Origin: Clostridia bacterium
Lineage (GTDB): Bacteria > Bacillota > Clostridia > Oscillospirales > CAG-382
Assembly: GCA_017549365.1 (NCBI GenBank)
Contig: JAFYUZ010000101.1
Coordinates: 1-62,339 of the forward strand
Reading direction: 5' to 3'
DNA: 62,339 bases
The notes beneath the pieces were generated by a model. The model did no database searches. It saw nothing but the letters and a program-made list of their open reading frames with translations, and had not been told where the DNA came from. Of this stretch, positions 24,033-32,135 are shown one piece after another. The number at the start of each line of letters is the position of its first letter. Within the stretch, counting starts at the first letter, position 1. The translations under genes and the position numbers were made by a program.

Positions 24033-25589
24033 ATGGAGAAACTATATTCCGATCTGTACAGAGTGAAGGTTGGGGAAAATGAGGTGAAATCAAATTTTGC
24101 CCGCGTTTCAAAAATGCCTTTCAACAGATATTTTCCGGGATATCAGCGGGATCTTTCCCAAACCGAGGAGGCGGCGTTTGTTTCTTTTGAAAGTGAAAAT
24201 TACCCCGTCACTCTTGAGATCGAAGTAAATAATGATTTTTCAAAAGTAACCGTAAGACCGCTTTCGGAAAAAATCAATGCAAAAATATATGGCAAAACCA
24301 TAAGCTTTGAAATATCCCGGCCCGGTCAATACGTTGTCGAACCCTACGGACTTCACAATGCTCTGCATATTTTTGCAAACCCTAAGAAGAATTTTGGCTG
24401 TAATGCCAACTCGCCAAACACTCTATATTTCGGTGCAGGTGTGCACCACGCGGGTGTCATACGACTTAAGGACGATATGACTGTCTATATCGATAAAGAA
24501 GCCGTGGTCTACGGCGCTTTTGAAGGAGTGGGGGTAAAAAACGTTTCGATCTGCGGCTATGGTGTTATAGACGGCGGATTTTTTGAAAGAACGAGTGAAA
24601 ATTATCTTCTCGCCATCGATTACAGACGCTTCCCCGATGGCAACTGGGAAAAAGAACAGATGCGTACGGTGCGAAAATTTGACGAATCAAAGTTTCCTGC
24701 CGCAAGCCAAAGCACAAATACCCGCGGCTCAAAAATATATGAATCAAAAGATGCCTTCGAGATTCTGCTTGACGAATTCAATACCGTAAAAACGGGACTT
24801 CATCTCTACAACTGCGAAAACGTTAAGGTTGAGGGCGTGATATTCCGCAATTCCGCGGGACTCACCGCCACAAGCGCAGGTTGCCGTAATATCGTTTTTG
24901 ACAACATAAAAATGATCGGAATGTGGCGATATAACAGTGACGGGGCCGATTTTTACAATTGCTCCGACTGTGCCGTAAAAAACAGCTTTTTCCGAAACTT
25001 TGATGACTGTATATGCGTAAAGGGACAAATCGGTTGGGATACCGAAAAAAGCAGCAATATAACCGTAGAAAACTGTGTTGTTTGGGCAGATTGGGGATGT
25101 TCACTCGAGATTGGCGTTGATACAGTTGCCGACGAAATAGAGGGTATTGTTTTCAGGGATTGCGATTGCCTGCACAATTTCAGCAGAGTGCTTTCAATCG
25201 GCGAGGGTGACAGGGCAAAGATCCATAATGTCAGATTTGAAAACATCCGCGTCGAATATACAGACGAGGATACAAAAGGAATGATACAAAAAAGTGATGC
25301 CGAATGTTTTGCTCCCGTGTACGCATATGCACCTCTCATACAGCTTCATATATATTCGGGTGAATGGTCAGAAGACACCGAGGGCGGCGAAATATACGAC
25401 GTTATCTTCAAGGATATCTCGGTGTATACCGAAAGCGAAGAACGTTTTCCAAGAATCAATATCGAGGGTATGAACAAAAACCATTTGTGCCAAAATATTA
25501 CATTGGAAAATATTACTCACAACGGCAGAAAGATATGCGATCTCTCTGTCAACAAAAACGAATTTTGCAAAAATATAAAGGTAAAATAA
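24033..25589 (+). CDS. GH28-like right-handed beta-helix glycoside hydrolase
   Basis: A 518-residue parallel beta-helix protein. The first 130 residues form a beta-sandwich. The helix follows with repeated short strands (VKNVSICGYGVIDGG, NVKVEGVIFRNS, NSDGADFYNC, NITVENCVV). Candidate catalytic Asp residues are in NSDG (Asp 303) and FDDC (324-325), which mirror the NTD and DD motifs of polygalacturonase-type GH28 and the related GH49 dextranases. No signal peptide is present, so it should act in the cytoplasm on imported oligosaccharide. GGAGG precedes the ATG. It is followed after ten bases by a FucU-type mutarotase, which would handle its product. Confidence 0.85.
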   Translation: MEKLYSDLYRVKVGENEVKSNFARVSKMPFNRYFPGYQRDLSQTEEAAFVSFESENYPVTLEIEVNNDFSKVTVRPLSEKINAKIYGKTISFEISRPGQYVVEPYGLHNALHIFANPKKNFGCNANSPNTLYFGAGVHHAGVIRLKDDMTVYIDKEAVVYGAFEGVGVKNVSICGYGVIDGGFFERTSENYLLAIDYRRFPDGNWEKEQMRTVRKFDESKFPAASQSTNTRGSKIYESKDAFEILLDEFNTVKTGLHLYNCENVKVEGVIFRNSAGLTATSAGCRNIVFDNIKMIGMWRYNSDGADFYNCSDCAVKNSFFRNFDDCICVKGQIGWDTEKSSNITVENCVVWADWGCSLEIGVDTVADEIEGIVFRDCDCLHNFSRVLSIGEGDRAKIHNVRFENIRVEYTDEDTKGMIQKSDAECFAPVYAYAPLIQLHIYSGEWSEDTEGGEIYDVIFKDISVYTESEERFPRINIEGMNKNHLCQNITLENITHNGRKICDLSVNKNEFCKNIKVK

Positions 25590-25599
25590 AGGAGCTAAT

Positions 25600-26040
25600 A
25601 TGTTAAAAGGAATACCCGCAATTCTTTCCCCCGAACTTTTAAAAGTGCTTTGCGAAATGGGACACGGAGACACAATAGTTATTGCCGACGGAAATTTTCC
25701 GTCAGAGACTATTGGAAAAAACGCAAAGGTGATCCGAGCCGACGGCCACGGCGTGCCCGAGCTTTTGGATGCAATACTTAAAGTTTTTCCCCTTGATACC
25801 TACGTTGAAAAACCCGTGTCGCTGATGCAGGTCATGCCGGGAGATAAAGTCGAAACCCCCATTTGGGAGGTGTACAAAAACATCGTTTCAAAAAACGACG
25901 AGAGGGGCGCAGCTGCTTTTTCCGAGGTAGAACGTTTTGAGTTTTATGAAAAAGCAAAAAAGGCGTATGCCGTCGTTGCCACAGGCGAAACCGCAATTTA
26001 CGCAAATATAATGCTTCAAAAAGGCGTTGTCATAAACTGA
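25600..26040 (+). CDS. RbsD/FucU family sugar mutarotase
   Basis: A 146-residue RbsD/FucU protein, which interconverts pyranose, furanose and anomeric forms of sugars such as fucose or ribose. The catalytic His is in MGHGD (about residue 22), with VIADGNFPS and the C-terminal ATGETAIYANIMLQKG segment as family marks. Its length matches FucU (about 140). It follows the GH28-like gene in a two-gene operon closed by a strong terminator. The pairing suggests the released sugar needs anomer conversion before its kinase or isomerase. Confidence 0.92.
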   Translation: MLKGIPAILSPELLKVLCEMGHGDTIVIADGNFPSETIGKNAKVIRADGHGVPELLDAILKVFPLDTYVEKPVSLMQVMPGDKVETPIWEVYKNIVSKNDERGAAAFSEVERFEFYEKAKKAYAVVATGETAIYANIMLQKGVVIN

Positions 26041-26041
26041 T

Positions 26042-26080
26042 AAAAAAGTGCACGGTTTTTGCCGTGCACTTGTTTTTTTG
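26042..26080. terminator. Terminator between convergent operons
   Basis: Hairpin with arms AAGTGCACGG (26046-26055) and its complement (26062-26071), flanked by A and T tracts, so it can work in both directions. Confidence 0.9.
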
Positions 26081-26084
26081 TATA

Positions 26085-27212
26085 TCAGTCGAGGTCGGGA
26101 ATGTTGATCTCGATCTCGCGTCCTATCTTGGAGGATTGAACGATACCGTCGATGATAGCCTGGTTTATAATGATCTGGCTTGACGGAATGGGGGAAGGTG
26201 TACCGTTGATGATGGCATCAAGGAAGGTGCGTACCTTTCTGTCAACGTTGCTGACACCCTCGGGGTTTTTAAGAAGGGGCACAACCGTTTCTGTAGGCTT
26301 GCCGCAAAGATCGTGATAAAGTGTCATCGCGCCGCCTACCGAGCCGTTCCAGCAGTCTGTCGAGGGAATTCTGAGCGACCCCTTGGTACCCATAATTATG
26401 GTGTCGCCGGGAGTGTCAAGATGCATGTACCACGCAATTCTGAAGTCGAGGATCACTCCGTTTTCAAGTCTGATGTAACCCGATGCAAAATCGTCAACCG
26501 CAAAAAGTTTTGCAAATCTCTTCTGTTCTTCGGGATCGTCTGTTCTGGTGGTATAGGCCTCGGGAGTTTTGCCGAAGAAACCCGAAATTCTGCCCGAAAC
26601 AGTGACAGGCTTTGGGTAGCCTATGGCGTTAAGGCACATATCCAGCGAATAGCATCCAATGTCGCCGATGGCACCGAGAACGCCCTTGTCGCCTTCGATA
26701 AAGGTGGTGGACCAGCCAACGGGAATGCCGTGTCTTCTTCCGCCGCCCGTCTGGATGTAATATACTTCGCCGAGTTCACCGCTCTGAACGATCTTTTTTA
26801 TCATCTGCATATTGGCGTCAAATCTCGGCTGGAAACCGATCGAAAGCACCTTGCCGCTCTTCTTTTCCGCACGTCTTACGGCAACTGCTTCGTCAAGAGT
26901 AACGGTGAAAGGTTTTTCGAGAAGTACGTTCAGCCCGTGTTCAAGAGCGTAGATGGCACACGGGGCGTGCTGGCTGTTGTATGTACAAACCGAAACTGCG
27001 TCAAGCTCGTTTTCTGCGATCATAAGCTTGTAGTCGGTGTAATCCTTGGCATCCTTCAGCTCGTATTTGTCAAAGAAAGCGCGTGCTCTGCCTTCAACAA
27101 GGTCAGCTCCGCAAACAATCTCTACGTCGGGCTGTTTAAGATATGCTCCCATGTGGGAATTTGCAATTCCGCCGGTGCCGATAAAGCCGATTCTCAATTT
27201 TCTGTCTGCCAT
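26085..27212 (-). CDS. Gfo/Idh/MocA family oxidoreductase
   Basis: A 375-residue NAD(P)-dependent sugar or cyclitol dehydrogenase. The nucleotide-binding loop is IGFIGTGGIANSHMG at the N-terminus. The EKP motif is present in LLEKPFTV, with Lys as the likely catalytic residue. The C-terminal half has the expected sheet domain with GDIGCYSLDMCLNA. The ATG at 27212 follows AAGGAGG by seven bases; the longer frame reading back to 27386 lacks such a site. It stands alone and faces the five-gene cluster across a gap with three GGACA/TGTCC dyads, which may coordinate both sides. Confidence 0.93.
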   Translation of the reverse strand: MADRKLRIGFIGTGGIANSHMGAYLKQPDVEIVCGADLVEGRARAFFDKYELKDAKDYTDYKLMIAENELDAVSVCTYNSQHAPCAIYALEHGLNVLLEKPFTVTLDEAVAVRRAEKKSGKVLSIGFQPRFDANMQMIKKIVQSGELGEVYYIQTGGGRRHGIPVGWSTTFIEGDKGVLGAIGDIGCYSLDMCLNAIGYPKPVTVSGRISGFFGKTPEAYTTRTDDPEEQKRFAKLFAVDDFASGYIRLENGVILDFRIAWYMHLDTPGDTIIMGTKGSLRIPSTDCWNGSVGGAMTLYHDLCGKPTETVVPLLKNPEGVSNVDRKVRTFLDAIINGTPSPIPSSQIIINQAIIDGIVQSSKIGREIEINIPDLD

Positions 27213-27403
27213 AATAGACCTCCTTCGGACAAAAGTACTGTCCGTTGAATCAATTTTTTGTCGGGACAAATTTGTTATTATGTCCGTACAATAACATTGT
27301 AAAGGATTTTTGTTACTTGATATACCGAATATTGTGAACAAACAACGTGCATTGTTGTTACATCGGATTGCTTTTGAAAAAAACAAAAAGTCTCACTTTT
27401 CTC

Positions 27404-27432
27404 TTGAAAACGCTGTTTGTGCGCAGTATAAT
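27404..27432 (+). promoter_or_regulatory. Promoter of the 27.5-32.1 kb cluster
   Basis: TTGAAA (27404-27409) and TATAAT (27427-27432) have a 17-base spacer. A transcript from about 27440 would carry the 12-bp dyad in its leader. Confidence 0.75.
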
Positions 27433-27467
27433 ATCATCAGAACCCTGCAAATGTTAAAAAACCTTTC

Positions 27468-27504
27468 CTAAACGGACATTTTCTGCCGAAAGATGTCCGT
27501 TTAG
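27468..27504 (+). promoter_or_regulatory. Leader inverted repeat, operator or attenuator
   Basis: CTAAACGGACAT and its exact complement are separated by 13 bases, about 30 bases after the predicted start site, and followed by a T-rich stretch. It could be a protein-binding site, since its half-site recurs upstream, or a transcriptional attenuator. Confidence 0.55.
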
Positions 27505-27561
27505 TTCATTGTTTTTTCTTTTTTCTTGTGATAAAATTATTCCGAGGAGTGGGGTACACTA

Positions 27562-28083
27562 ATGTATTCAAAACGCAAAATATCAAAATTTGACAAGCAG
27601 ATAAAAGAAATATGTGAAAAGTTCGGTCACGAATTGCACGGAAATCTTTCGGATGCGGCAAACGGAGATGGCAAATGGTCTCTTGTTGTAAGAAACACGG
27701 ATAAGACGGTTTTTGTAAAACTTGTTGTCCCGTATCGGTTTTCAAATTCGTCGGTGCTGTTTTCTTCAAATGAACTTGTGCATATGAACGCACATCTTTT
27801 GGGCTTCAAAGGCCCTTTGGGTTCGTGGAGCGGATTTCCGCTTTCAAAGACAAGTGATCTCAAAGTCCCCGACAGTGCTTTCGGTTATGATTGTCAAAAT
27901 GCGCAAAAGGTTTTTCTTGTTTATCCAAAGTGTCAAAGACTTTGTGTAAGGTCAGAAAAAGGGTACGAGAATTTCCGACCGGGAATGCAATATTGCGGAT
28001 TCAGAATACACGACGGTGCTTCCTTCAGATATCTTCTCGAAAACTTTCACGAAAAAAGAAAATTTGCCGATTTCGGCGAATAA
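27562..28083 (+). CDS. Hypothetical protein, first gene of the uncharacterised cluster
   Basis: A 173-residue basic, soluble protein that I do not recognise. It has an N-terminal helical segment (to about 22), alternating strands in the middle (KWSLVVRNTDKTVFVKLVVPYRF), and a Cys-containing C-terminal part. There is no signal peptide or membrane helix. The start follows GAGGAG at a somewhat long distance. It lies nine bases before a glycosidase-like gene, so a role in the same pathway is likely, but its function is unknown. Confidence 0.65.
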   Translation: MYSKRKISKFDKQIKEICEKFGHELHGNLSDAANGDGKWSLVVRNTDKTVFVKLVVPYRFSNSSVLFSSNELVHMNAHLLGFKGPLGSWSGFPLSKTSDLKVPDSAFGYDCQNAQKVFLVYPKCQRLCVRSEKGYENFRPGMQYCGFRIHDGASFRYLLENFHEKRKFADFGE

Positions 28084-28092
28084 GGAGGAACT

Positions 28093-29607
28093 ATGAATAG
28101 CACAAAATACGGAGTTCTCAGCAACCACGACGAAGATTTTTACTCAAGATTCGATGAGTTTACTGCGGGAAAGAATCTTACAAAAGATAACGTACACGAA
28201 CTTCTCGAAGAGTTTTTTATAAACCATCTTTCGCCTCATATTTCGGATTATGTCATAAATGTTGGCGGCCAATCTTCTGCTGTTCCGTCAGGGGTATGGT
28301 CTTTTATGGCTGATATATACAACAGAAAAAGCGAAGACGGCATCCCCGTTGACTGGACAAACATTTCAAATATCAAGTTTGCCCACCTGATTTATTCCGA
28401 ATGGGGAATTGATCTTATCGATGAGCTTTTGGCTTTTCTTAAAAAGAACAATTGCCGCTCGTGGCTTTCTTTCCGTATGAACGATTGCCACCATAGCACA
28501 GAGCTTGTTTCGCCTCTGCGTTCCGACTTTTACTATACCGCAAAGCGCAACGGTTGGTTTGTTGGAGAAAAGTATGGATATTTCAGCTCTTGTCTTGATT
28601 TTTCTTTCCCCGAAGTTCGCAATCACGTTCTTTCTTACATCAAAGAGCAGCTTGCCCGTTTTGACGTGTACGGTGTCGAATGGGATTTCATGCGAGAACC
28701 CACCTGCTTTGATTATCTTGAAAGAGGCGATTGCAGTGATATAATGAACGCCTTCTTCAGAGAGCTCAAAAAAGCGGTGGAGGATGCCGAAAAACTCCAC
28801 GGACACCCCATAAAGATAAACGTAAGAGTGTGCCGCGATATCGAGCATAACAAGGTTTTCGGTCTCGACGTGCGCACCTGGATAAAGGAAGGACTTGTCA
28901 CGTCGATAACCCCGACTCCCAGATTTACATATACCGATGCCACAATGCCAATCCCCGAATGGAAAAAGCTGGTTGAAGGCACAGACGTCGAGCTTTATGC
29001 GGGAATCGAGGTTCTCTCTTATACCAGAGTTGCCAACGATGACAAAGTAATAGCAGCCCTTTCGAACAAATATCTTTCCGAAGGTGCAGACAAGATATAT
29101 TTCTACAACTATTTTTACGGTCATGCCCTTGGTGATGTTGTAACGGATATTATAAAGGCAAATTCGTATGCCGGCGCATCTGTTGAAAACGCAAAAAGTA
29201 TCGACGCAAGATATGTTCTTACCGGTCAGGATTTCGGGCCTTTAGGATGCGAGCTTTACAATCCTTATCCCATCAAAGTGTCGGGAGAGCTTGCTTATGA
29301 TATCGCAACGTCTTCTTATGGTGAAAAGCAAAAAATAACCGTTTACGTTGCCTGTGACAGGGAAGACGTATCTCTTTCGGTAAATGGTGTAAAGGCGACC
29401 CGATCAGACCGCGCCGAATATTTGTTGAAATATCCTATCCCCTACGAAAGCTGGAGCGCTTGGGTCAGCGAAGAACTTTGCAACAATGCAAAAATGCTCG
29501 CATTTGAGGTCGAGTGCGACGCTTCGGCAACGACACAAAAGCTTGATTTTTCTGTCGATGGAGATGCGGACATCGCTTATATAGAAATGTATTTTCATAA
29601 AATTTAA
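28093..29607 (+). CDS. GHL10-like TIM-barrel putative glycoside hydrolase
   Basis: A 504-residue cytoplasmic protein. Residues about 70-370 read as a TIM barrel of the glycoside-hydrolase-like type: VDWTNISNIKFAHLIYSEWG, RSWLSFRMNDCHH, a strand with YGVEWDFMREP (candidate catalytic acid residues), and KINVRVCRD. The last 110 residues form a beta-sandwich (VSGELAYDIAT onward), as in accessory carbohydrate modules. This resembles GHL10/DUF4015-type proteins. Enzyme activity and substrate are not established. It has AAGGAGG before the ATG and is the largest gene of the cluster. Confidence 0.7.
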   Translation: MNSTKYGVLSNHDEDFYSRFDEFTAGKNLTKDNVHELLEEFFINHLSPHISDYVINVGGQSSAVPSGVWSFMADIYNRKSEDGIPVDWTNISNIKFAHLIYSEWGIDLIDELLAFLKKNNCRSWLSFRMNDCHHSTELVSPLRSDFYYTAKRNGWFVGEKYGYFSSCLDFSFPEVRNHVLSYIKEQLARFDVYGVEWDFMREPTCFDYLERGDCSDIMNAFFRELKKAVEDAEKLHGHPIKINVRVCRDIEHNKVFGLDVRTWIKEGLVTSITPTPRFTYTDATMPIPEWKKLVEGTDVELYAGIEVLSYTRVANDDKVIAALSNKYLSEGADKIYFYNYFYGHALGDVVTDIIKANSYAGASVENAKSIDARYVLTGQDFGPLGCELYNPYPIKVSGELAYDIATSSYGEKQKITVYVACDREDVSLSVNGVKATRSDRAEYLLKYPIPYESWSAWVSEELCNNAKMLAFEVECDASATTQKLDFSVDGDADIAYIEMYFHKI

Positions 29608-29619
29608 GGAGCAATAAAA

Positions 29620-30357
29620 ATGAGACTTTGTACCCTTGGAACGAGCCATGGAGCAACAGAACCCGGACGTGCCTGTTCGTGCAACCTTTTAACAGTAAAC
29701 GGCGCCCACTATCTTTTTGATTGCGGCGGCTATGTTGAGGGAAAGCTTTGCGACCTCAATATTTCGTTTGCCGATCTCAGATGTGCCTTCATCACCCACA
29801 TGCACGAGGACCACGTGGGCACTCTTTCGGCAATAGTAAAGCGTTTTTGCCATTATATCCCCGAAAGCGACGCTTTTTTCAAGGTGTTTATGCCCGAGGA
29901 AAACGGAATTTGTGCGTTCAAAAACTGGCTCAACGCTCTGCACATGAGCTCTGTTGACAAAAGGGCATCCTTCACTCTTGTCACAGAGGGCGTGATATAT
30001 GAGGACGAGAATATAAAAGTTTCCGCCATAAGAACACAACACCTTATGAATGGTACTTTTCCAAGCTTTGCCTACATGGTCGAAACAGCTGACAAAAGAT
30101 TTCTTTATACGGGCGATCTCAATCCCGATTTTCACGATTATCCCGAAATTCTTTATCGCGAAGAATTTGATGCGGTGCTTTGCGAGCTTGTGCACTTCAA
30201 TGTCGAAAAGAACATGGACTGTTTCCTCAAGACAAAGACCAAACAGCTGATCTTTACTCACATGGGACTGCACAATATTCCCAAGATAGAAGAGGCGCTC
30301 GACCGCTTCCCGTATCCCGTGCATATTGCCCGCGACAACGCATTTTATCACATTTGA
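29620..30357 (+). CDS. MBL-fold metallo-hydrolase
   Basis: A 245-residue metallo-beta-lactamase fold protein. The metal motif THMHEDHVG (about 58-66) is clear, followed by RTQHLMNG, YTGDLNPDF and the C-terminal FTHMGLHN. The closest resemblance is to the ribonuclease Z/PhnP-like branch. It lies 12 bases after the glycosidase-like gene and 12 before the next, in a tight operon. A lactone or phosphodiester substrate in a sugar pathway is plausible but not shown. Confidence 0.85.
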   Translation: MRLCTLGTSHGATEPGRACSCNLLTVNGAHYLFDCGGYVEGKLCDLNISFADLRCAFITHMHEDHVGTLSAIVKRFCHYIPESDAFFKVFMPEENGICAFKNWLNALHMSSVDKRASFTLVTEGVIYEDENIKVSAIRTQHLMNGTFPSFAYMVETADKRFLYTGDLNPDFHDYPEILYREEFDAVLCELVHFNVEKNMDCFLKTKTKQLIFTHMGLHNIPKIEEALDRFPYPVHIARDNAFYHI

Positions 30358-30369
30358 GGAGAAAAGAAA

Positions 30370-31170
30370 ATGAACGAAAGAAGATCTCTCGATACTCTCT
30401 GCGCGGCCCTTTGCTATGCCATGGGTGTTGATGCTCCCGAAAAGGCAAATGATGCAAACGATAAGCTTTGCGAATATATCGATAAGGCTTTTGACGGCAA
30501 AAAGGCAGACAGAGTTTTCATGTACAATCCCGATGCCGTTGCCGAATGGATATATAAAAAATATCCTCAGCTTCTCAACGGTGTGATAGGAACAAAAGAA
30601 ATAGAAATTCCCTACGAAACTGTCATGCCGTCGGTCACCCCCGTTTGCTTCGGAACGATGTACACCGGAGCACAACCCTGCGTTCACGGCATTCGGAAAT
30701 ATGAAAAACCCGTTATCGCCATAGAGACCATCTTCGATGCTCTTATAAGAGCGGGCAAAAAGCCCGTTATCGTTGCCGAAAGCAATTGCAGCATTGCAAA
30801 GATATTTCTCGAGCGCGACATGGATTATTTTATATATGACACCATTGCGCAGGTCAATGCCAAGGCAGCAGAGATCATTTTGAAAGATGAGTACGATTGT
30901 GTTGTGGTGTACAACGGAAATTACGATTGTATAATGCACAAATTCGGCCCCGAAAGCGTTGAAGCTCTTGCAGAGCTTCGTGCCAATGACTGCGCTTTTT
31001 CGTGCTTTGATGCCATGATAAAAGAGCATTGGAAAAACCACAACACCCTTTTGGCTTTTGCTATGGATCACGGTTGTCATGAGATCGACGGAAACTGCGG
31101 CTCTCACGGGCTCGATTGTGCCGAGGATCTTCACATAACCCATTTTTACAAAGCGTATAAAGCAGAATAA
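30370..31170 (+). CDS. Alkaline-phosphatase-superfamily-like hydrolase
   Basis: A 266-residue protein with the layout of the alkaline phosphatase superfamily. The region around 85-105 reads VTPVCFGTMYTGAQPCVHGI, where a Thr would be the nucleophile as in nucleotide pyrophosphatases. AMDHGCHEIDGNCGSHG near residues 230-246 gives the Asp and His metal ligands. It is shorter than most family members (400 or more), and lacks a signal peptide. It could remove a phosphate or sulfate group from a sugar. The family call is moderate. Confidence 0.7.
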   Translation: MNERRSLDTLCAALCYAMGVDAPEKANDANDKLCEYIDKAFDGKKADRVFMYNPDAVAEWIYKKYPQLLNGVIGTKEIEIPYETVMPSVTPVCFGTMYTGAQPCVHGIRKYEKPVIAIETIFDALIRAGKKPVIVAESNCSIAKIFLERDMDYFIYDTIAQVNAKAAEIILKDEYDCVVVYNGNYDCIMHKFGPESVEALAELRANDCAFSCFDAMIKEHWKNHNTLLAFAMDHGCHEIDGNCGSHGLDCAEDLHITHFYKAYKAE

Positions 31171-31173
31171 CCA

Positions 31174-32094
31174 ATGAAAACACTCGTACCAAATTATTAT
31201 AAAAAGTTCAGATGCATTGCCGATAAATGCCGCCACAATTGTTGTGTCGGATGGGAAATTGATATAGATGATGACACTCTCGGATATTATGCCGACCTTT
31301 CGGGAGATTTTGGTAAAAAGGTCAGACAAAACATTGATTTTGATGATGAATGCCCGCATTTCATTTTGAAAGAAGGGGACAGATGCCCGTTTCTTGCGAC
31401 CGACGGCCTTTGTGAGATCATAAAAAGGCTGGGCGAGGATGCCCTTTGCGATATCTGCACCGATCATCCGCGTTTTCGCAATTTCTTTTCGGAGCACACA
31501 GAAATGGGATTGGGGCTTTGTTGCGAAGAGGCGGCAAGGATCATTCTTTCGTATGACGAGCCTTTTGAGCTTGTGCCGACCGACGAGGATTTTGCCGTTT
31601 GTCTTGACGATCAAGAAAAAGAAATGTTTGACGAAAGGGAAGAGCTTTTTTCGATTATACGGGACAGAAGCGTTTCTGTTTTTGAACGGATGGAAAGAAT
31701 AGCATCAAAATACTCCTTTGAATTACAGGATCTTTTCCCCGAAAAGCTTAAAGATCTGTATCTTTCGCTCGAGCGGCTTTGTGAAAAATGGACCGACCTT
31801 TTGCTTGCGATCACTTCGTTCGATATCAACAAAAGTATTCTTTCCGACAAAAAATATTCAGTCTGCTTCGAGCAGCTTTTGTGCTATCTCATATTCAGAC
31901 ATTTTGTCGACGGAATGTACGATGATCGGTATGCTCCACGCATAAAATTTGCAATTTCGGGCGTTCTTCTGGTTGCAAATCTTTGCGACAACGTCAACTG
32001 CGCCGACCTTGATATTTTTGAAATATCCCGAATGTTCTCGTCCGAGGTGGAATACTCGCAAGAAAACCTCGATAAGGTTTTTGATAGCTTATAA
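31174..32094 (+). CDS. FliB-like (flagellin lysine-N-methylase family) cysteine-rich protein
   Basis: A 306-residue protein with the FliB family N-terminus: YYKKFRCIADKCRHNCCVGW, then CPHFILKEGDRCPFLATDGLCEI, CDICTDHPRF and GLCCEEAARI. The ordered Cys residues suggest an iron-sulfur or zinc site. In Salmonella FliB is needed for flagellin lysine methylation, but family members occur widely in non-motile Clostridia. No flagellar genes are nearby, so methylation of flagellin is unlikely here. It is four bases after the previous gene and ends the cluster. Confidence 0.85.
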   Translation: MKTLVPNYYKKFRCIADKCRHNCCVGWEIDIDDDTLGYYADLSGDFGKKVRQNIDFDDECPHFILKEGDRCPFLATDGLCEIIKRLGEDALCDICTDHPRFRNFFSEHTEMGLGLCCEEAARIILSYDEPFELVPTDEDFAVCLDDQEKEMFDEREELFSIIRDRSVSVFERMERIASKYSFELQDLFPEKLKDLYLSLERLCEKWTDLLLAITSFDINKSILSDKKYSVCFEQLLCYLIFRHFVDGMYDDRYAPRIKFAISGVLLVANLCDNVNCADLDIFEISRMFSSEVEYSQENLDKVFDSL

Positions 32095-32097
32095 AAC

Positions 32098-32135
32098 AAA
32101 AAAGTGCCGTAAAAACGGCACTTTTATTTTTCTTT
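32098..32135. terminator. Bidirectional terminator
   Basis: Arms AAAAGTGCCGT and its complement around a short A-rich loop, with A and T tails, between two convergent operons. Confidence 0.9.

Larger units (their letters stand above)
27213..27561. promoter_or_regulatory. 349-base divergent regulatory region with GGACA/TGTCC dyads
   Basis: No gene is seen here. Three dyads share the same half-site: CGGACA-7-TGTCCG (27226-27244), GGGACA-12-TGTCCG (27263-27286), and a 12-bp inverted repeat (27468-27479 with 27493-27504) containing GGACAT/ATGTCC. The first dyad lies just before the minus-strand oxidoreductase start, the last just downstream of a strong plus promoter. This suggests a shared regulator; the family is not identified. 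Confidence 0.55.

Noticed and set aside
29689..31614. 641-codon minus-strand open frame
   Set aside because: It is antisense to three recognised genes (MBL, AP-like, FliB-like) and has no family signature or ribosome site.
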